Shown here: positions 10,267 through 21,631 of the stretch, piece after piece
How positions within the stretch are numbered: position 1 is the stretch's first letter
Layout: the number at the start of each line of letters is the position of its first letter
DNA from: Leptasterias polaris
Lineage: Eukaryota > Echinodermata > Asteroidea > Forcipulatida > Asteriidae
Direction: 5' to 3'
NCBI GenBank assembly: GCA_037783415.1
Contig: JAZGTN010000011.1
Location: forward strand, 1,488,001 to 1,552,000
Length of the DNA: 64,000 nucleotides
Program-made: the position numbers and the translations under genes
The notes under the pieces: generated by a model
What the model was told of the DNA's origin: nothing
What the model saw: only the letters and a program-made list of their open reading frames with translations
The model's database searches: none

Positions 10267-11658
10267 GTGAGTTTATGTGGCAAGTCTGGATTTGTTTTAT
10301 CTACTGCACACCGAACAACCGAGGAGTTGGACGTTGAAGTTTGTTGCGTGACAGTTTTCACGGGAATTCCTGCGGCAAGTATTTATCATGTTTATTGTAC
10401 ATTTCAACACAAGGGTTCCCACACGTGGTTAGTCATTACTGTTTTGTCCTGGTTGTGTATTTTTGCTAGTACAAGTAATACCATGGAGGAAGGACACAAG
10501 GTATTTTTCTGTGAATCGGGAATCTGTCCTTTGCTCATATTAGTCATTGCTGCTATGCATTGACACATAATATTTATTTGTTTTATTACAGGCATGATAA
10601 TCTTTTCCCCCCTCTGAAATATAATTATCTAATTTCAGGGAAATTGTTATTAAATAGCCTTAAAAGCCAATCAAAAAAACTACTTACATCATCATGTGTT
10701 ATATTTTTTAATAGGTCAGCTCTTTTTCTCAAACATTTTCAAACTTTTCCAAGTGCCAAATATCATGCCAGTATATAATAATTATTAATAAATGTATCTC
10801 AAAACTTTCTTTTGATGTAATAAATTTCTTGGAGGTAGGCTTTAGGCTTAAATCCGTTTTGAAACTTTTAGAATGCTTGTTTATACCCATCAAACTGTTA
10901 ATTTGTGCTAAACTTTTTTCCTTGTTTACCTTTGTCAGCTGCCATCCACCCTCTGTTTTTTTTGTTGAGGGACAAAAACTGAAATAAGCCAAGTGCAAAG
11001 CATTGTCCAAAGTTATGCCAAAGTTTAAATGCCAATTGTGCATGCTACACTCCTCTTTTTCAGATACAGAACTGCTTGATTAGCTGGTGGTGGTAAGCCA
11101 TTCTTTAAGCTTTGGCTTTCCAGTTGAGAAAAAATTGAACTTTTAATTGTTCAACACTTTTGATCATATAAAAACGTCATTATTGAATCAGGTGATAATC
11201 AATTTGTTCAAAATGACTGAATTTTTAAAAACTTTTTTGAACAAAAATTATGTTGGTTTTTTAGATAAGTTGATATACAAAATTGATTGAACTGTTTATG
11301 AAAAGAAATGTTTTAAGCAGTGTTTATTTGGGGGAGTAAATGACAACAAATAAAGATTTTGCTCTGCCCTGATTTTTGGTCATACATCAGGTCTGGAGTT
11401 TCATCAGGGAAAGGTCATTTTCAATTTGCGAGGGGCACTTCCATTTGAAAAATATTAAAGTCTATCAAAACTTTTGAAGGGACACCAAGGCCAAGACTTG
11501 GGGCAACAAAGGTCGTAATTCCAGGCAGGCCTGATAAATTTTAAGATTTTATTATTTATCCCATGCATGAATTATTTCAGATTACCTCACCGATTAAAAT
11601 TTCTCATGTATAAATATTTAAACGTTATATAATTTCTTTTCTCATCTTGTTTAAACAG
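10267..11658 (+). other. Candidate CRIM1-like intron 1
   Basis: AT-rich DNA without coding signal. It contains one copy of the CAGGCCTGGAATT repeat (11388-11533, listed separately). Confidence 0.4.
11388..11533 (+). repeat. CAGGCCTGGAATT repeat family, copy 1
   Basis: It shares a core of GGCAnTTCCATTTGAAAAT, a GGnACACCAAGGCCAAGAC block and an end ATTCCAGGCAGGCCTGAT with copies at 24238, 29205 and 45940. The ends of better copies are inverted (CAGGCCTGGAATT), so it is probably a miniature inverted-repeat element of about 150 bp. Confidence 0.55.
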
Positions 11659-12125
11659 GAGTGAACTGGTCACAACATTTTGTCAAGATTTAGAACTTAT
11701 TTTTTCTTTAAAAATGAGTTAACTTCAGTTGTTGCCTCTGATGAAATCCTACATGTATACAGTTTGATTAACGGCAACCACAACCAACCTTTGAACGTAA
11801 AGTTAGCCCGAACAGTCATACTAAAGGAACATTCTATAGACTGCAGCAGACATGCTGTCGTACTTTCTCATTGTTCTGTGCATGGTGCTGCACATTGAAG
11901 CGCTCTCCTGTGGGCCTTGTGACTTAGAAACCTGCCCATCTGTCTCCTGCAGTGGCTCACAGATACCTGGCCCATGTGGCTGCTGTACTGTCTGTGCTAA
12001 ACAATCGGGAGAATCATGTGGTGGTCAGTACGACCTGGCTGGACGATGTGACGAGGAACTTATGTGCGCGGTCAGTCTGGAATTTGGAGAAGCTGTACCA
12101 CAACAAGCTGTTGGAGTTTGTCAAG
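11659..12125 (+). CDS. CRIM1: CRIM1-like, exon with signal peptide and IGFBP domain (coding 11852-12125)
   Basis: The exon follows a TTTAAACAG acceptor. Translation starts at 11852, the first ATG that opens a signal peptide. Residues 1-19 form a hydrophobic leader ending ALS. Twelve cysteines follow at 20, 23, 28, 33, 42, 44, 45, 48, 56, 66, 72 and 90, with the PCGCCTVC and ESCGG motifs of IGFBP N-terminal domains. The exon ends GTTTGTCAAG|GTATAT in phase 1. CRIM1 is a type I membrane protein with an N-terminal IGFBP domain and von Willebrand C repeats that binds BMPs and tempers their secretion and signalling. The IGFBP domain alone could belong to other proteins, but the next exon decides for CRIM1. 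Confidence 0.85.
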
Positions 12126-13073
12126 GTATATCGCACTGTCATAAACCTTAAACTTTTAAATATTTTGTATAAGTAAATATTATTTGCATTTTGTTGGAAT
12201 TGGTTAAATTTTTAGGCCCAATGATAAAGACAAAGAGTTTTCATATTTGTGAACAATTTGGATTGAAAGAAATTGAAAGAAATTGTAACAGAAATGCTGG
12301 GTTATGTTAGCTGCTGAGAAAAATATTGGTTTGGTATCTTTGGCCTTTGGGGCAAGAATGTGGAAAACATGCCCTTTCATGAAAAGTTCCTTGTTTATTT
12401 TGTTAAAACTACAAATGAACAATGTACATTGACAAGTTGACAAGCTGTGTTCCTGATAGTTGAACTTTTAAGAAGGTTGGAATTTGGAGATACAGACAAA
12501 CAAGGTGTAAGAGAGTTGATAATTTGCACAGTCGAAGAAAATTAATTTGACTAGACTGTTTTAGAGGAGGGGATCGGGACAGTATTTTGAGTCTGACATT
12601 TTAAGGAATCCACAGGGACCATCCAAAGACAGAAGATCGAAGAGCCTATAATTATTGCAAAGTTCTTGACCTTGGTGCTTCTTTTAATATGTTTCTACAG
12701 TCTTTACAATTTTACAATCCAGGCAACTTTTGTTCTCATGAAGGGCTTTGTTCCTAATGTACAAAATGAAACAGTTTAAACTAATGTTATATGACCTTGA
12801 TTTGAATCCTTGTATCCTTTTTAGCAAATTCTCTCTCAAGGACATTCACAACTACTTTTGAATCCAAACATAACGGCTTCTGTTGATAATGGTATTCATT
12901 TTCATTATAAAATGTATGTTCTCTAAACGGAAATGTTTTCCATCATTTAGCCTATTATTTACCTTTCCATAAACAGCATGACCAAACTTTAACATACATC
13001 CTTAGAACAACATTTCATGCTATCTTGATATGACAACATGCAAGGTGTCATGATTCTCAGTACATTCACTTTT

Positions 13074-13170
13074 GTTCATTCACCCTTGAAAGTAGGAAAT
13101 CCTGTGTTAGCCACAACTCGGGTTTAATGATGAATTGCTAGTTTTAGGACTAAGTACTCTTGATGTTTAC
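13074..13170 (+). repeat. Duplicated segment, copy A
   Basis: It matches 15698-15791 closely by eye (CCCTTGAAAGTAGGAA, CCTGTGTTA, GGTTTAATGATGAATTGC, CTCTTGATGTTT). It is a local duplication or two copies of an unrecognised interspersed repeat. Confidence 0.6.
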
Positions 13171-14289
13171 GCCCTTAAATGCATAGAGTAGCAGTAACTG
13201 TTCATTTGTGTATTGCATTGTGTGCGCTAGCAACCTCATTGTCTTTGTAATTTAAACAAAAAAACAAAATTATTAGGTGGGGGGGGGGGGAGAAATGGAA
13301 TGTAGAATATTTCAGCTCTTCTTTTCTCAAGTATATTTTCCTTTATTAAGTGCCAAAGATGGGGATCTCAAAAAGAAAGAAGAAGTAAGGAGTGGACCTT
13401 TTTGAGTGACATTTCGGAATTCATTTTCAAGAGGCTATGTGTAATTTATTTGGCAGTTGTTTGCTGTGTTTCAATTGGTTTAACCTTGTTATTGTGGATC
13501 TTATATTGGAGGTCATTGAAGCAAAGGGACAGGTGTGTTTGTGTGTGTGCACGAAGGTTGAACAATCAAGAGATGGGCAGAAGTCAGCTGACTGTTACTA
13601 ATAATCATCAATTAGGCAATGCATGAAACAGGATCAGAAAAGAGAAGGCAGACAGTGGAAGAATTACCTGGTCACCACACCACCCCCCTTGATACACCCT
13701 CTCTCAATGTTGATTAAAGTCACATTGTCTGGATCTAATGTTATTTTTATTTCATGCTCAACAAGGACACATTAACAAACTTACTCACAAGGACACATTA
13801 CAAAACTATAACATTGCAAGATTTGTTACTGCTACATACAGATATTCTAATTCTCCCGGAGTTACAAATGCATTCTTTGTCATACTGTAGCTCACATTAC
13901 AATCTATAAATATCCACTACTCTGTACACTTTGAGATTGTGCTTGACTTTCAATCAAATGTCTAAATTGTTATTAATAAGGTTTTGGTTAGTTTCAATTT
14001 GAGGAAAAACACTTCTGTATAGATTTTGTCCGCTGGGTGATTTTTGAGCTGAAGAAATATGTCATTTGACATGGCTCCAAATGTTGGGTTTTAGGTCTTT
14101 TTTTTTTACTGTATTGTGTGCCTTTTGTTCAATGACACTTTTAGGACAGGTACAGTTGCTCAATGATCTTTTTGTAGGCCTATGTAACTGAGACAATAAT
14201 ATTAATAAAGGCCATGATATCATCAGCGTTTTCACAAACAGCAAGTTCATAAAAAAACAGTCACTAAAAGAATGTTTGGAGTTTTCATT

Positions 14290-14496
14290 AAATAATAATA
14301 ATAATATCAAGCATTTATAAAGCGCCATCTATCTAGCTAGGCTATTCCGAGGCGCATATTATTACCCCTGGTCACTGGGCCATTTTTATCAATCCTGAAA
14401 CCATATCAGCTCCCTGGGGAGTATATACAGCCTGTGCTGCAATATATGCGCTACTAGGCTAAATCCATCACAAGAACCATCTCTGCCCTCACAGGC
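14290..14496 (-). repeat. 3' end of a retroposon with (ATT)n tail
   Basis: Read on the minus strand it ends GATGGCGCTTTATAAATGC followed by a TTATTATTATTATT tail. The sequence upstream (CCCAGGGAGCTGATATGG, GTGACCAGGGGTAATAAT) looks like the 3' part of a LINE or SINE that I associate with sea star genomes. No coding part is present. Confidence 0.5.
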
Positions 14497-15544
14497 AATC
14501 ATTGATTTGCCATTTAGGCCTATCTATTACATTGAATGACATAGCGGCTAGAGCTGGCCCGTACGGTGCCAAAAATGAGGACACATCCTTTTAAAGTTTT
14601 CACAATTGTATTACCCAAATGGCCTAAGTTTGAGTTTTCACAAACTACAGCTAATTGCCGTTTACACATTGGTTTGTATAATGCACAAAGACCTCGTTTC
14701 ACTTTAGGGACAATTTTATTAAGCTGTTTATTACTCTTAGATTACACTCACTATGATAACAATAAAATCAGATTTGTTTGATTTGAGATCTCCACTTTCA
14801 TGGGGTGGTAAAATGTCAAAGTTTAATTGGCAAACAGTCTCAGAAACAACGATTTTAAATATAGTTTAACTTCAAACACGGTTTTCTCCAAACAAGAAAG
14901 TTTGGCTGCAGTAGCTCAATTCCTTGTGGCTCAAGTTGAAGTGTGATCAATGCAAATTATGCATGTTTGCCCAAAGATGTCGCTTTCTTTTTATATACAT
15001 TCCTCTGGCAGTTGGCATAGTTCTCTAAAGGCATGGGCACAAGTGACCAAAGTATTTGACAAATGCTGGTTGGAGTGTAAACACATGAAACAAAGACACA
15101 ACAATTTATAGTCTAGGCAGTAAGGAAGGTCAAGTTGCTGAGATTGGAAATAGAGACTAATGGCTGTGGAATGCTGTGAGAGAAAACGCTAGAAGCCCAG
15201 GCTCGCATGGCAAGAGCTGGGCTTACCTTTTATGGAGAATGCTCCCCCTGTTTAATCAACCCCTTGCTGCTACCTGTAATAGGCCTCTTTGAATTAATTA
15301 GACATGATGCAGCTACATGTACCCATCGCTGCATAATAACATGAATGCTTTCAAATGGAACAATGTAGGAAAAGCTGAGCCATCGAGGAGAGAAATGGGT
15401 TATCGGTGTAAAGCAATAGGCTACCTCTCATACTGATTGGTGAATTAGTCACCTTTCACTTTTATTTGCCCTTTCCGTGTTTTTCGGCCTTTATTTTTAA
15501 GGAGGTGGAAATTCCCAATAAGGATGATGTATGGAGAGTGTTTG

Positions 15545-15900
15545 ATGAGACAAGCGTTCTGGAATGAGTTCTTAGAGTCAAAAACAAGGGTTAAGTGTTT
15601 TTCAAAAAAAGTCTTGGTGGTTGTTCCTCATACGATTCCCATCTTCGGAATGGGTAGTTCCTGTGGGGAAGGTTGTATGCTCGGTATATTCAATGTTGTT
15701 CATTTACCCTTGAAAGTAGGAAGTCCTGTGTTACCCAACTCAGGTTTAATGATGAATTGCAAGTGTTTAGGACTACTTTCTCTTGATGTTTCCAAGCATT
15801 TTGGAAATGAGCTCTTAGTAGAGTCAAAAACAAGGATCACATCAACTTAAAAAAAAGTCTTATAGTGGTTGTTCCTTCGGAATAGGTGGATGCGGTGGAA
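15545..15900 (+). repeat. Local duplication including copy B of the 13074 segment
   Basis: GAGTCAAAAACAAGG with AAGTCTT, TGGTTGTTCCT and TTCGGAAT recurs twice about 240 bp apart (15561 and 15803). Between the two lies 15698-15791, the match to 13074. It looks like a diverged tandem duplication. Confidence 0.5.
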
Positions 15901-16703
15901 TGTTTGATCAAGATTGAATTTCAAGACTTGCTGGGGAAAATATCAAACAGATGTGAGCATTTAGTGAGAGTGTACAAACATGTTCATACATTATACTAAG
16001 TGATTTATAAGTATATTGACATTAATTGAGTACAGTGTTAACTCAAAACTTGTTACTGATATTTTTGTAATAAATCAACACCTTTATACTGGACATTTAA
16101 TGGTACAAATACAAGAGTTTGAATTTGAGTGACACTTAGAAAACATGTTAACATGGTAGATTTCAAGTTGAACTTCCAGATTTCGTTTTTGTTGGGAAAT
16201 TTTTTTTTCCTTGGTGGTGAAAGTGTTTTGGTTTGTTTTGTTGGAGGTGCACTCAGGTTAGCCTTATTCCCCATATTGTATGAAAGTGGGTTAGAGGCTT
16301 TGCCTTGCTCTAAACACAATTTGTTATCACATTGCACTCACCTCAACACCATAAATCATAGAGGACTGGACTTACCTTGGATTTACAAGCATTTAAGCCC
16401 TGCTAATAAACAGCAGATCTGGCCAGTAAGCAATTAGTCTGTATTACACAAGTACTCAGCCACCTGATTACTTCCCACAGTGATGAGGTGTAGTTAATTG
16501 ATTGAACTCAAAGCCCAGTAATGGACCTGTAATTAATTCCTCCCCTGGAGACTAATATGTGTACACAAGTAATGGGTTTTTCACACTTGAGGCAGCAGAT
16601 TCACATTAGCACTGTGGGCTCTTGTGTAGGCCACACACATTTATAGGTGATTATCCAATGTGAAAAGCAGAGCAGACTGCAAGCAAATTGTTGGTCTTTC
16701 TTG

Positions 16704-17974
16704 GACCGCGTTTACACTTGATCCAGCAAGGGCGATCAAAGGAGGATCGGATCCTGCAAGGGCGATCAAACTGATCGCTGACGCGTTTACACTTGAGTCT
16801 GATCTCGCATTGATCCACTTTGCCCGGTGCCTGTTGAACGGAAGTTCAACACTGCTCGTGTGTGACCCCGTACAACAGCCTCAGTCCAAGAAACAACGTA
16901 AAAACCACCAACAAGACTATAACCTTAATACATAAATACTGCGACAAGAAAATACAAAATGATTTTCAAATGCTTTTCAAATGCTAATGTAGGGCCAATG
17001 TTTTTCCGCGATCGCGGAAAACGGACGGAATTCCCAGATTCTGCCCCTTGAAAAATTCTCACCCAAATTGCATTTTCTCCCTCCCTTTAATCAACAGCCA
17101 CACACAAACTAGCTTACCCCTGCTCTATATGAACACACAAGTTGATTGTTCTCTCATAAAGGTCGAAAATCAACCGTAAATTTTTAACATTTTGTCGCCA
17201 AAGCGAAAACAAAATGGCTGCCGGTCTGTTTTTGTTGAGAACGTGATGTGCAATATTTGACACCACAGCGGCTGTTACATGCTTCAAACTTATTTTTGTT
17301 GCAGCGATCAGTGCAATACCTCCATGTACATACATTTTTGAAATTGCCAACTCCGGAACTGAATCGGCCGTTGATTTATTGAGAGTTTTGAACATGAAGC
17401 AGAAATTTGTTCATGTTTTCTTCAAACGGAATTTACACATTTCTGAAACAGAAAATCAATGGCCTTACATTATTAGCAATGAAAACTATAATAAAGAGAA
17501 ATGATTAGAAAAACGAACGAGAAGGAAACAAGTCGAAGCATGTGGTTCGTCACGTTTGTTTCAGAACAGGAATGCAAATGGCAAGTACCATTTAATTCGT
17601 GTAATGTTCTTTTGTGCACATAAATTCTGTTTTTACGTGTTGGAACCAGTGTACGGGGACGCTTGCATTGCACTGGTTGTTTCAACATGCTTTCGCGGTT
17701 TATTTTTTCAACTCGGCACCCCAGTCTGTTCGACGAGACCGGAAGTCGGTGGGTCAAATTGCGGGGTCTGATCCTGCGTTGCGTTTACACTACGTTTTTG
17801 ATGCACCTTGCAGGATCAGATCCTCCTTTGATCCCGCAAAATAGGGGGATCAAAAAGGAGAATCAGATCCTGATCGCTCTTGCGTTCACACTAGCTGTTG
17901 ATCATCCTTTGATCGCCCTTGCGGGATCTGATCCTCCTTTGATCGCCCTTGCCGGATCAAGTGTAAACGCGGTC
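16704..17974 (+). mobile_element. Inverted-repeat element E, copy 1 (1.27 kb)
   Basis: The ends are GACCGCGTTTACACTTGATC and its reverse complement, and the inverted match continues past GCAAGGGCGATCAAAGGAGG. Related sub-terminal motifs (GGATCTGATCCTCC, TTTGATCGCCC) are repeated near both ends. The flank reads CTTGG on the left and right if the end is taken as ACCGCG, a possible 5-bp target duplication. The middle carries a perfect 20-bp palindrome at 17002. No transposase was seen. A near-identical copy lies at 22600 in the same orientation. Confidence 0.75.
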
Positions 17975-18135
17975 TTGGTGGTGGTGAAATTTACAATGCA
18001 ACCTGCTCAAGCTTTGCTTCTGCTATCAGTGTAAACACCTATGTGTGTTTGATTTGCTTTCTGTTTACATCATTCCTTCCTCCTTGCTTCATTATTATCA
18101 TGTTAGGAGTGCAATGTTATGAATTATTTCAGGCC

Positions 18136-18284
18136 TGGGCTCGATTTCACAAAGAGTTAAGATTGATCGTAACTGCAAATCCATGGCAGTTGCTTAGCAA
18201 AGAGTGATGTCACAATACAAATCACTATGGAATACTGACAACTCATCTTAAGATGAATCTTAGTGCTTTGTGAAATCGACCCCA
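18136..18284. mobile_element. Miniature inverted-repeat element, about 150 bp
   Basis: The ends TGGGCTCGATTTCACAAAG and CTTTGTGAAATCGACCCCA are inverted repeats with one mismatch. The interior has AAGATTGATCG and CATCTTAAGATGAATCTTA. No clear target duplication. A single copy in this window. Confidence 0.65.
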
Positions 18285-18538
18285 GGACTGGTGTTTGAAT
18301 TGCACACGTGATCAAAACACAAAACAGGCGTTACTGTCTCATTATGAATCAATTGCAGTTCCCAAGACAAGTTACATGTAGGCTATACTATTCAAATAAC
18401 AAAAGACATAAATTCTGAGAAAATGAATAGGAAGAAATTTATTGCCTACTTTGGCTGTACTGTTTGAGCACAGTTTTTGGGGGGTCAGCTCCTGCTTTCT
18501 TCTCTTTTGTAAAGGTTTTCTTATTTCTTGTAGACTAT

Positions 18539-19332
18539 AGCCCATTTCACACCAGAGCTTTTTTATCCAACATATTTTGCTATTTTTCGCAACCAGGATA
18601 AAAAATAGCAAAACCCACTCGTGTGAAAGCTATCCTAGTTATGAAATAGCAAAAGATCCTGACTAAATACCTACTACAAAAAATCGCAACTGCGTTATAA
18701 TCGCACTGATCGGCCGTGTGAAACGACTCAACCAAGGACGTTGGTTATGCTGTTGTAGTACGCCTGCGCAGAATGCGTCATGTGCCTCGACCGTGTTGAC
18801 ACCCGGTTGACATGACGACATGTCCTTCCAAGATGGCGACATCAGAAGAAATTATGTTTGTGCTACTTCTCTTGAGATTTTTGCAGCAATTTCAGTGTGT
18901 GAATTCCAGTCGAAGACACGCAAATGCTTTCCTCGGATTCAGAAGGAATTCGAGTAACAGCCAGCAAACGTGTAGGTTAGCTCGCCTGCGCCAAAGGATG
19001 AAAATTCGACGCAGAATTCGCTCTAGAATGTTCGTCAGAGCAGCGTTCATAATGCTGGCCACCGTCAGTCGTAGATTACACATCCATGCGGAACATACAA
19101 CGCGGGAAAATCACTGGTTGCCTACTGAGAGCCAGCCAGTTGAAGAGTTTCGCGCGGCATACCAGCGAAGTAACACATGACCTTTGACCTCGCAGTAGCC
19201 AAGCCGACAACAAGGGACGTTGGTTCGGTTGTCGTGTGAAACACCCTTGTGAAATAGCAAACCACCAAGGTGCTAGACAGTTGGCGCCCGTAACCGAGGA
19301 CGTTGGTTGTCAGCGCTCGTGTGAAAAGGGCT
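18539..19332. mobile_element. Inverted-repeat element F, 0.8 kb, PIF/Harbinger-like
   Basis: The left end AGCCCATTTCACACCAGAGC pairs with the right end GCTCGTGTGAAAAGGGCT. The flanks are TAT on both sides, a 3-bp duplication. Sub-terminal motifs (ACCAAGGACGTTGGTTA left, ACCGAGGACGTTGGTTG right) recur. Three-base duplications and AGCCC-type ends suggest PIF/Harbinger or a relative. An open frame inside (18812-19180) is listed separately. Confidence 0.65.
18812..19180 (+). pseudogene. Unrecognised 122-codon frame inside element F
   Basis: The frame starts MTTCPSKMATSEE, has a hydrophobic leucine-rich stretch, then a very arginine-rich middle (KIRRRIRSRMFVR) and ends VEEFRAAYQRSNT. It lies wholly within the inverted-repeat element, so if it is real it is element-encoded. 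An N-terminal remnant of a Harbinger-type protein is conceivable, but I see no catalytic or DNA-binding motif. It may be chance. Confidence 0.25.
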
Positions 19333-20430
19333 TATGATGCATTGGGCAGTGGCAGTTGAAACATCAAAGGCCAAACCAGCTCATACTAGAATAAAAGTCC
19401 AGTGGCATACATTGTTGGATTTGGGAAATGTGTTGCAATGGAGTACAATAACTCCTTTAAAAAAATATATATATATATTTACACTGGAAAGCGTAAAACT
19501 TCTGTAGAAAAGTGTAAGCATACTTTATTGTGGCAGTTTATAAAGCTTATTTTGTAGGTTCATTTTCTGTTCAAACAAGGCACACATAGGCAGGTCTAGG
19601 CCTGATACTTGAGCGAAGCAACGGAGGCAATTGTCTCCATTGCCCGGTCAAGGAGAAAACGCCTTAATGCCCTTGCCATTTCAAAAACCAAGCATCAGCC
19701 CTGCATGCGTATTTTTTTTCCCCAGGACGAACGTGGGCTATTAACATAAAATGAACGTGTTTGACCGTAAAATACCCTCGTGCATGCGTACTCGTTTTAA
19801 CCATTTCAGCTCCAAGGGCGACTATAGTCTACTGTGCACTATACCCTGCTTCAGCCCCAAGGGCGACTATAGTCGCCCAAGATAACACACAACAAAGCAC
19901 TCAAGCCTGGGCACAAAGGCCATTTGTTAAAAAGCTGTAGTTTTGTCCATGTTCACCCTCCATACCCAAGCCTACCATCATTGGAAAGAGAAAGATCGGA
20001 TCTTTCCAATGACGGTAAAATAAGATAGGGTTGTTATTATGCAATCGCTTCAAATTAGAGTAGAAAGATCCGAAATGCCAAACACCTATGGAGCGCCATA
20101 AGGTTGTGTGCAAAAAAGTGTTTGGGTTTTCAGAACACACTGAGGAAGCAAAGACCAAGAACTTGGAAATTTTTTGGCTGATTTCAATGATTTTTGAATT
20201 ATATGAAAGGAAATTCAATAAGTAAGACAATTGTTATAACTCATTAAGCTCTTAAATAAAATCTTCAAGGTAGGCCTAATAACAGAGTTTGTAAAATCAA
20301 ACTTTGAACACCAGCTTCCTGTTTTGTCAGGAAGTGTGCTTCACGCTTGAGTGGTCAAAGAATGTGGGCTCCAGCAGTTGTTTATGTCAAAAGAACTTGG
20401 GGCTGAAAGGGTTAATGTATTTAATGTCCA

Positions 20431-20479
20431 ACCCTAACCCTAACCCTAACCCTAACCCTAACACTAACCCTAACCCTAA
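20431..20479 (+). repeat. Interstitial telomere-like (CCCTAA)n tract
   Basis: About eight CCCTAA units with one ACACTAA variant. This is the metazoan telomere unit (TTAGGG on the other strand). The run stops exactly where element D copy 1 begins, and the right side of that element continues TAACCCCTTCCCAACCCTA. Confidence 0.9.
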
Positions 20480-21021
20480 AGCCGTGTTCGCATTGGATTA
20501 ATGTTTTACCGAGACAGTGGTTAACATTCCAAAAGGGGAAACTTACCAGCAGCGTCCGCACTTGGATTAATGACGTGGGTAAACTAACCGACGCAATCGG
20601 TAAAGCTATACCGACTAACTTAAGACAAACACAAGAGGGCGCTATCGCAATGACCTTTGACCGGGGTGCATGACAGCGAGAATGCAATGAGTGCAACCGA
20701 GCTTCCGTCCGTGTAAACAATTGCGTGTGTACGACGTGTCACCACACGATCACGTGGCGCGGCGGGTAGATCGGGGGACCGGATGTGGCTTTTTACCGGG
20801 ACGGCTTTTACCCTGATCGCGTTCGCACTGGACTTTTTGGCTCGGTTAAACTGACCTGGTCAATTTAACCGGGCAGACGTGGCTCGGTTAAACTACCCAT
20901 TCGGGTCGGGTAAGTTACCTGGGAGGGAAACTTCCTGGGCTGTTCGCATTGGACTTAAAATGGTTAAGTTGCCCATTTGCTCGGTTAGTTTACCCAAATT
21001 AAGTCCAATGTGAACAGGGCT
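20480..21021. mobile_element. Inverted-repeat element D, copy 1 (PIF/Harbinger-like, 542 bp)
   Basis: The left end AGCCGTGTTCGCATTGGATT pairs with the right end AAGTCCAATGTGAACAGGGCT. TAA flanks it on both sides (20477-20479 and 21022-21024), the 3-bp duplication of PIF/Harbinger elements. The end motif GTTCGCAYTGGAYTT recurs inside (20821, 20941). A second copy is at 38349. It carries no transposase. Confidence 0.8.
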
Positions 21022-21433
21022 TAACCCCTTCCCAACCCTATACCAAAATATTTTATCGGGCAATCAAGACTCACTCAGCAAGCCGCGACTGTATTTCAAC
21101 CCACAACTATTACGTCCAAGTACACATGTGCAAGGGGAAATGTAAAGTTTACTACGCCCATTTATGTTAATTGCCCACGTCGTCCTAAAAAACCCAAAAA
21201 CGCGCCATGCATAGGCCTTGGGACCTTTGTTCACTGGCGAAGTTTGATACGGATTATGCATACAGACCAGAGATACAGACCAGAGATATTCCTGGGTCAA
21301 TACAATGCAATAATGTGTAAAACTATTGCGTTTAAAACTGACTTGGACAACAGAAGCGGTTTAATACAAGATGTTTTGATTTGCTATGTCAAATTCTGAA
21401 TGTTCTTGTTGTTATTGTCCTTTACCAATGCAG

Positions 21434-21631
21434 AGAGGCACCCACAAGAATTCTTAGGATCTGGCTCAGGACCGGAACGTCTGGGCAGGCAGTGTGATGG
21501 TCTCCATGCTGGCTGTAACATCAGGAATGGGTTGTGCCTTTGTGACAGCGATGTGCCTGGATGCCAGAATCCATTCGAGTACAAGAGCCAGGAAGAATGT
21601 GGCAAAGCCCTGGAGAGAGGGGCAACAGGAG
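21434..21631 (+). CDS. CRIM1: CRIM1-like, second coding exon (post-IGFBP cysteine segment)
   Basis: The exon lies between a TACCAATGCAG acceptor and a GGAG|GTAAGC donor. It is 198 bp long, phase 1 on both sides. It encodes a linker, then CDGLHAGCNIRNGLCLC, DVPGCQNPFEYKSQEEC and KALERG. In vertebrate CRIM1 the same segment follows the IGFBP domain, with a GCNI-NGKCEC, a C-NPFEF-SQ--C and an AL-R pattern, before the first von Willebrand C repeat. The conserved order and cysteine spacing make this the deciding evidence for CRIM1. The next exon (expected to begin with the cysteine-rich C repeats) was not found in the window. Confidence 0.85.

Larger units (their letters stand above)
12126..21433 (+). 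other. CRIM1-like intron between the two coding exons, about 9.3 kb
   Basis: It holds mostly transposon-derived sequence: a duplicated segment (13074/15698), a LINE/SINE 3' end (14290), the 1.27 kb element (16704), inverted-repeat elements at 18136, 18539 and 20480, and a telomere-like tract (20431), each listed separately. The remainder, including 12180-13060 and 19340-20420, shows nothing recognised beyond a repeated CCAAGGGCGACTATAGTC at 19811 and 19857. No exon fits in it, and the two flanking exons join in phase. Confidence 0.7.

Noticed and set aside
20304..20501. A frame ending in NPNPNPNP
   Set aside because: It is translation of the CCCTAA telomere-like tract.
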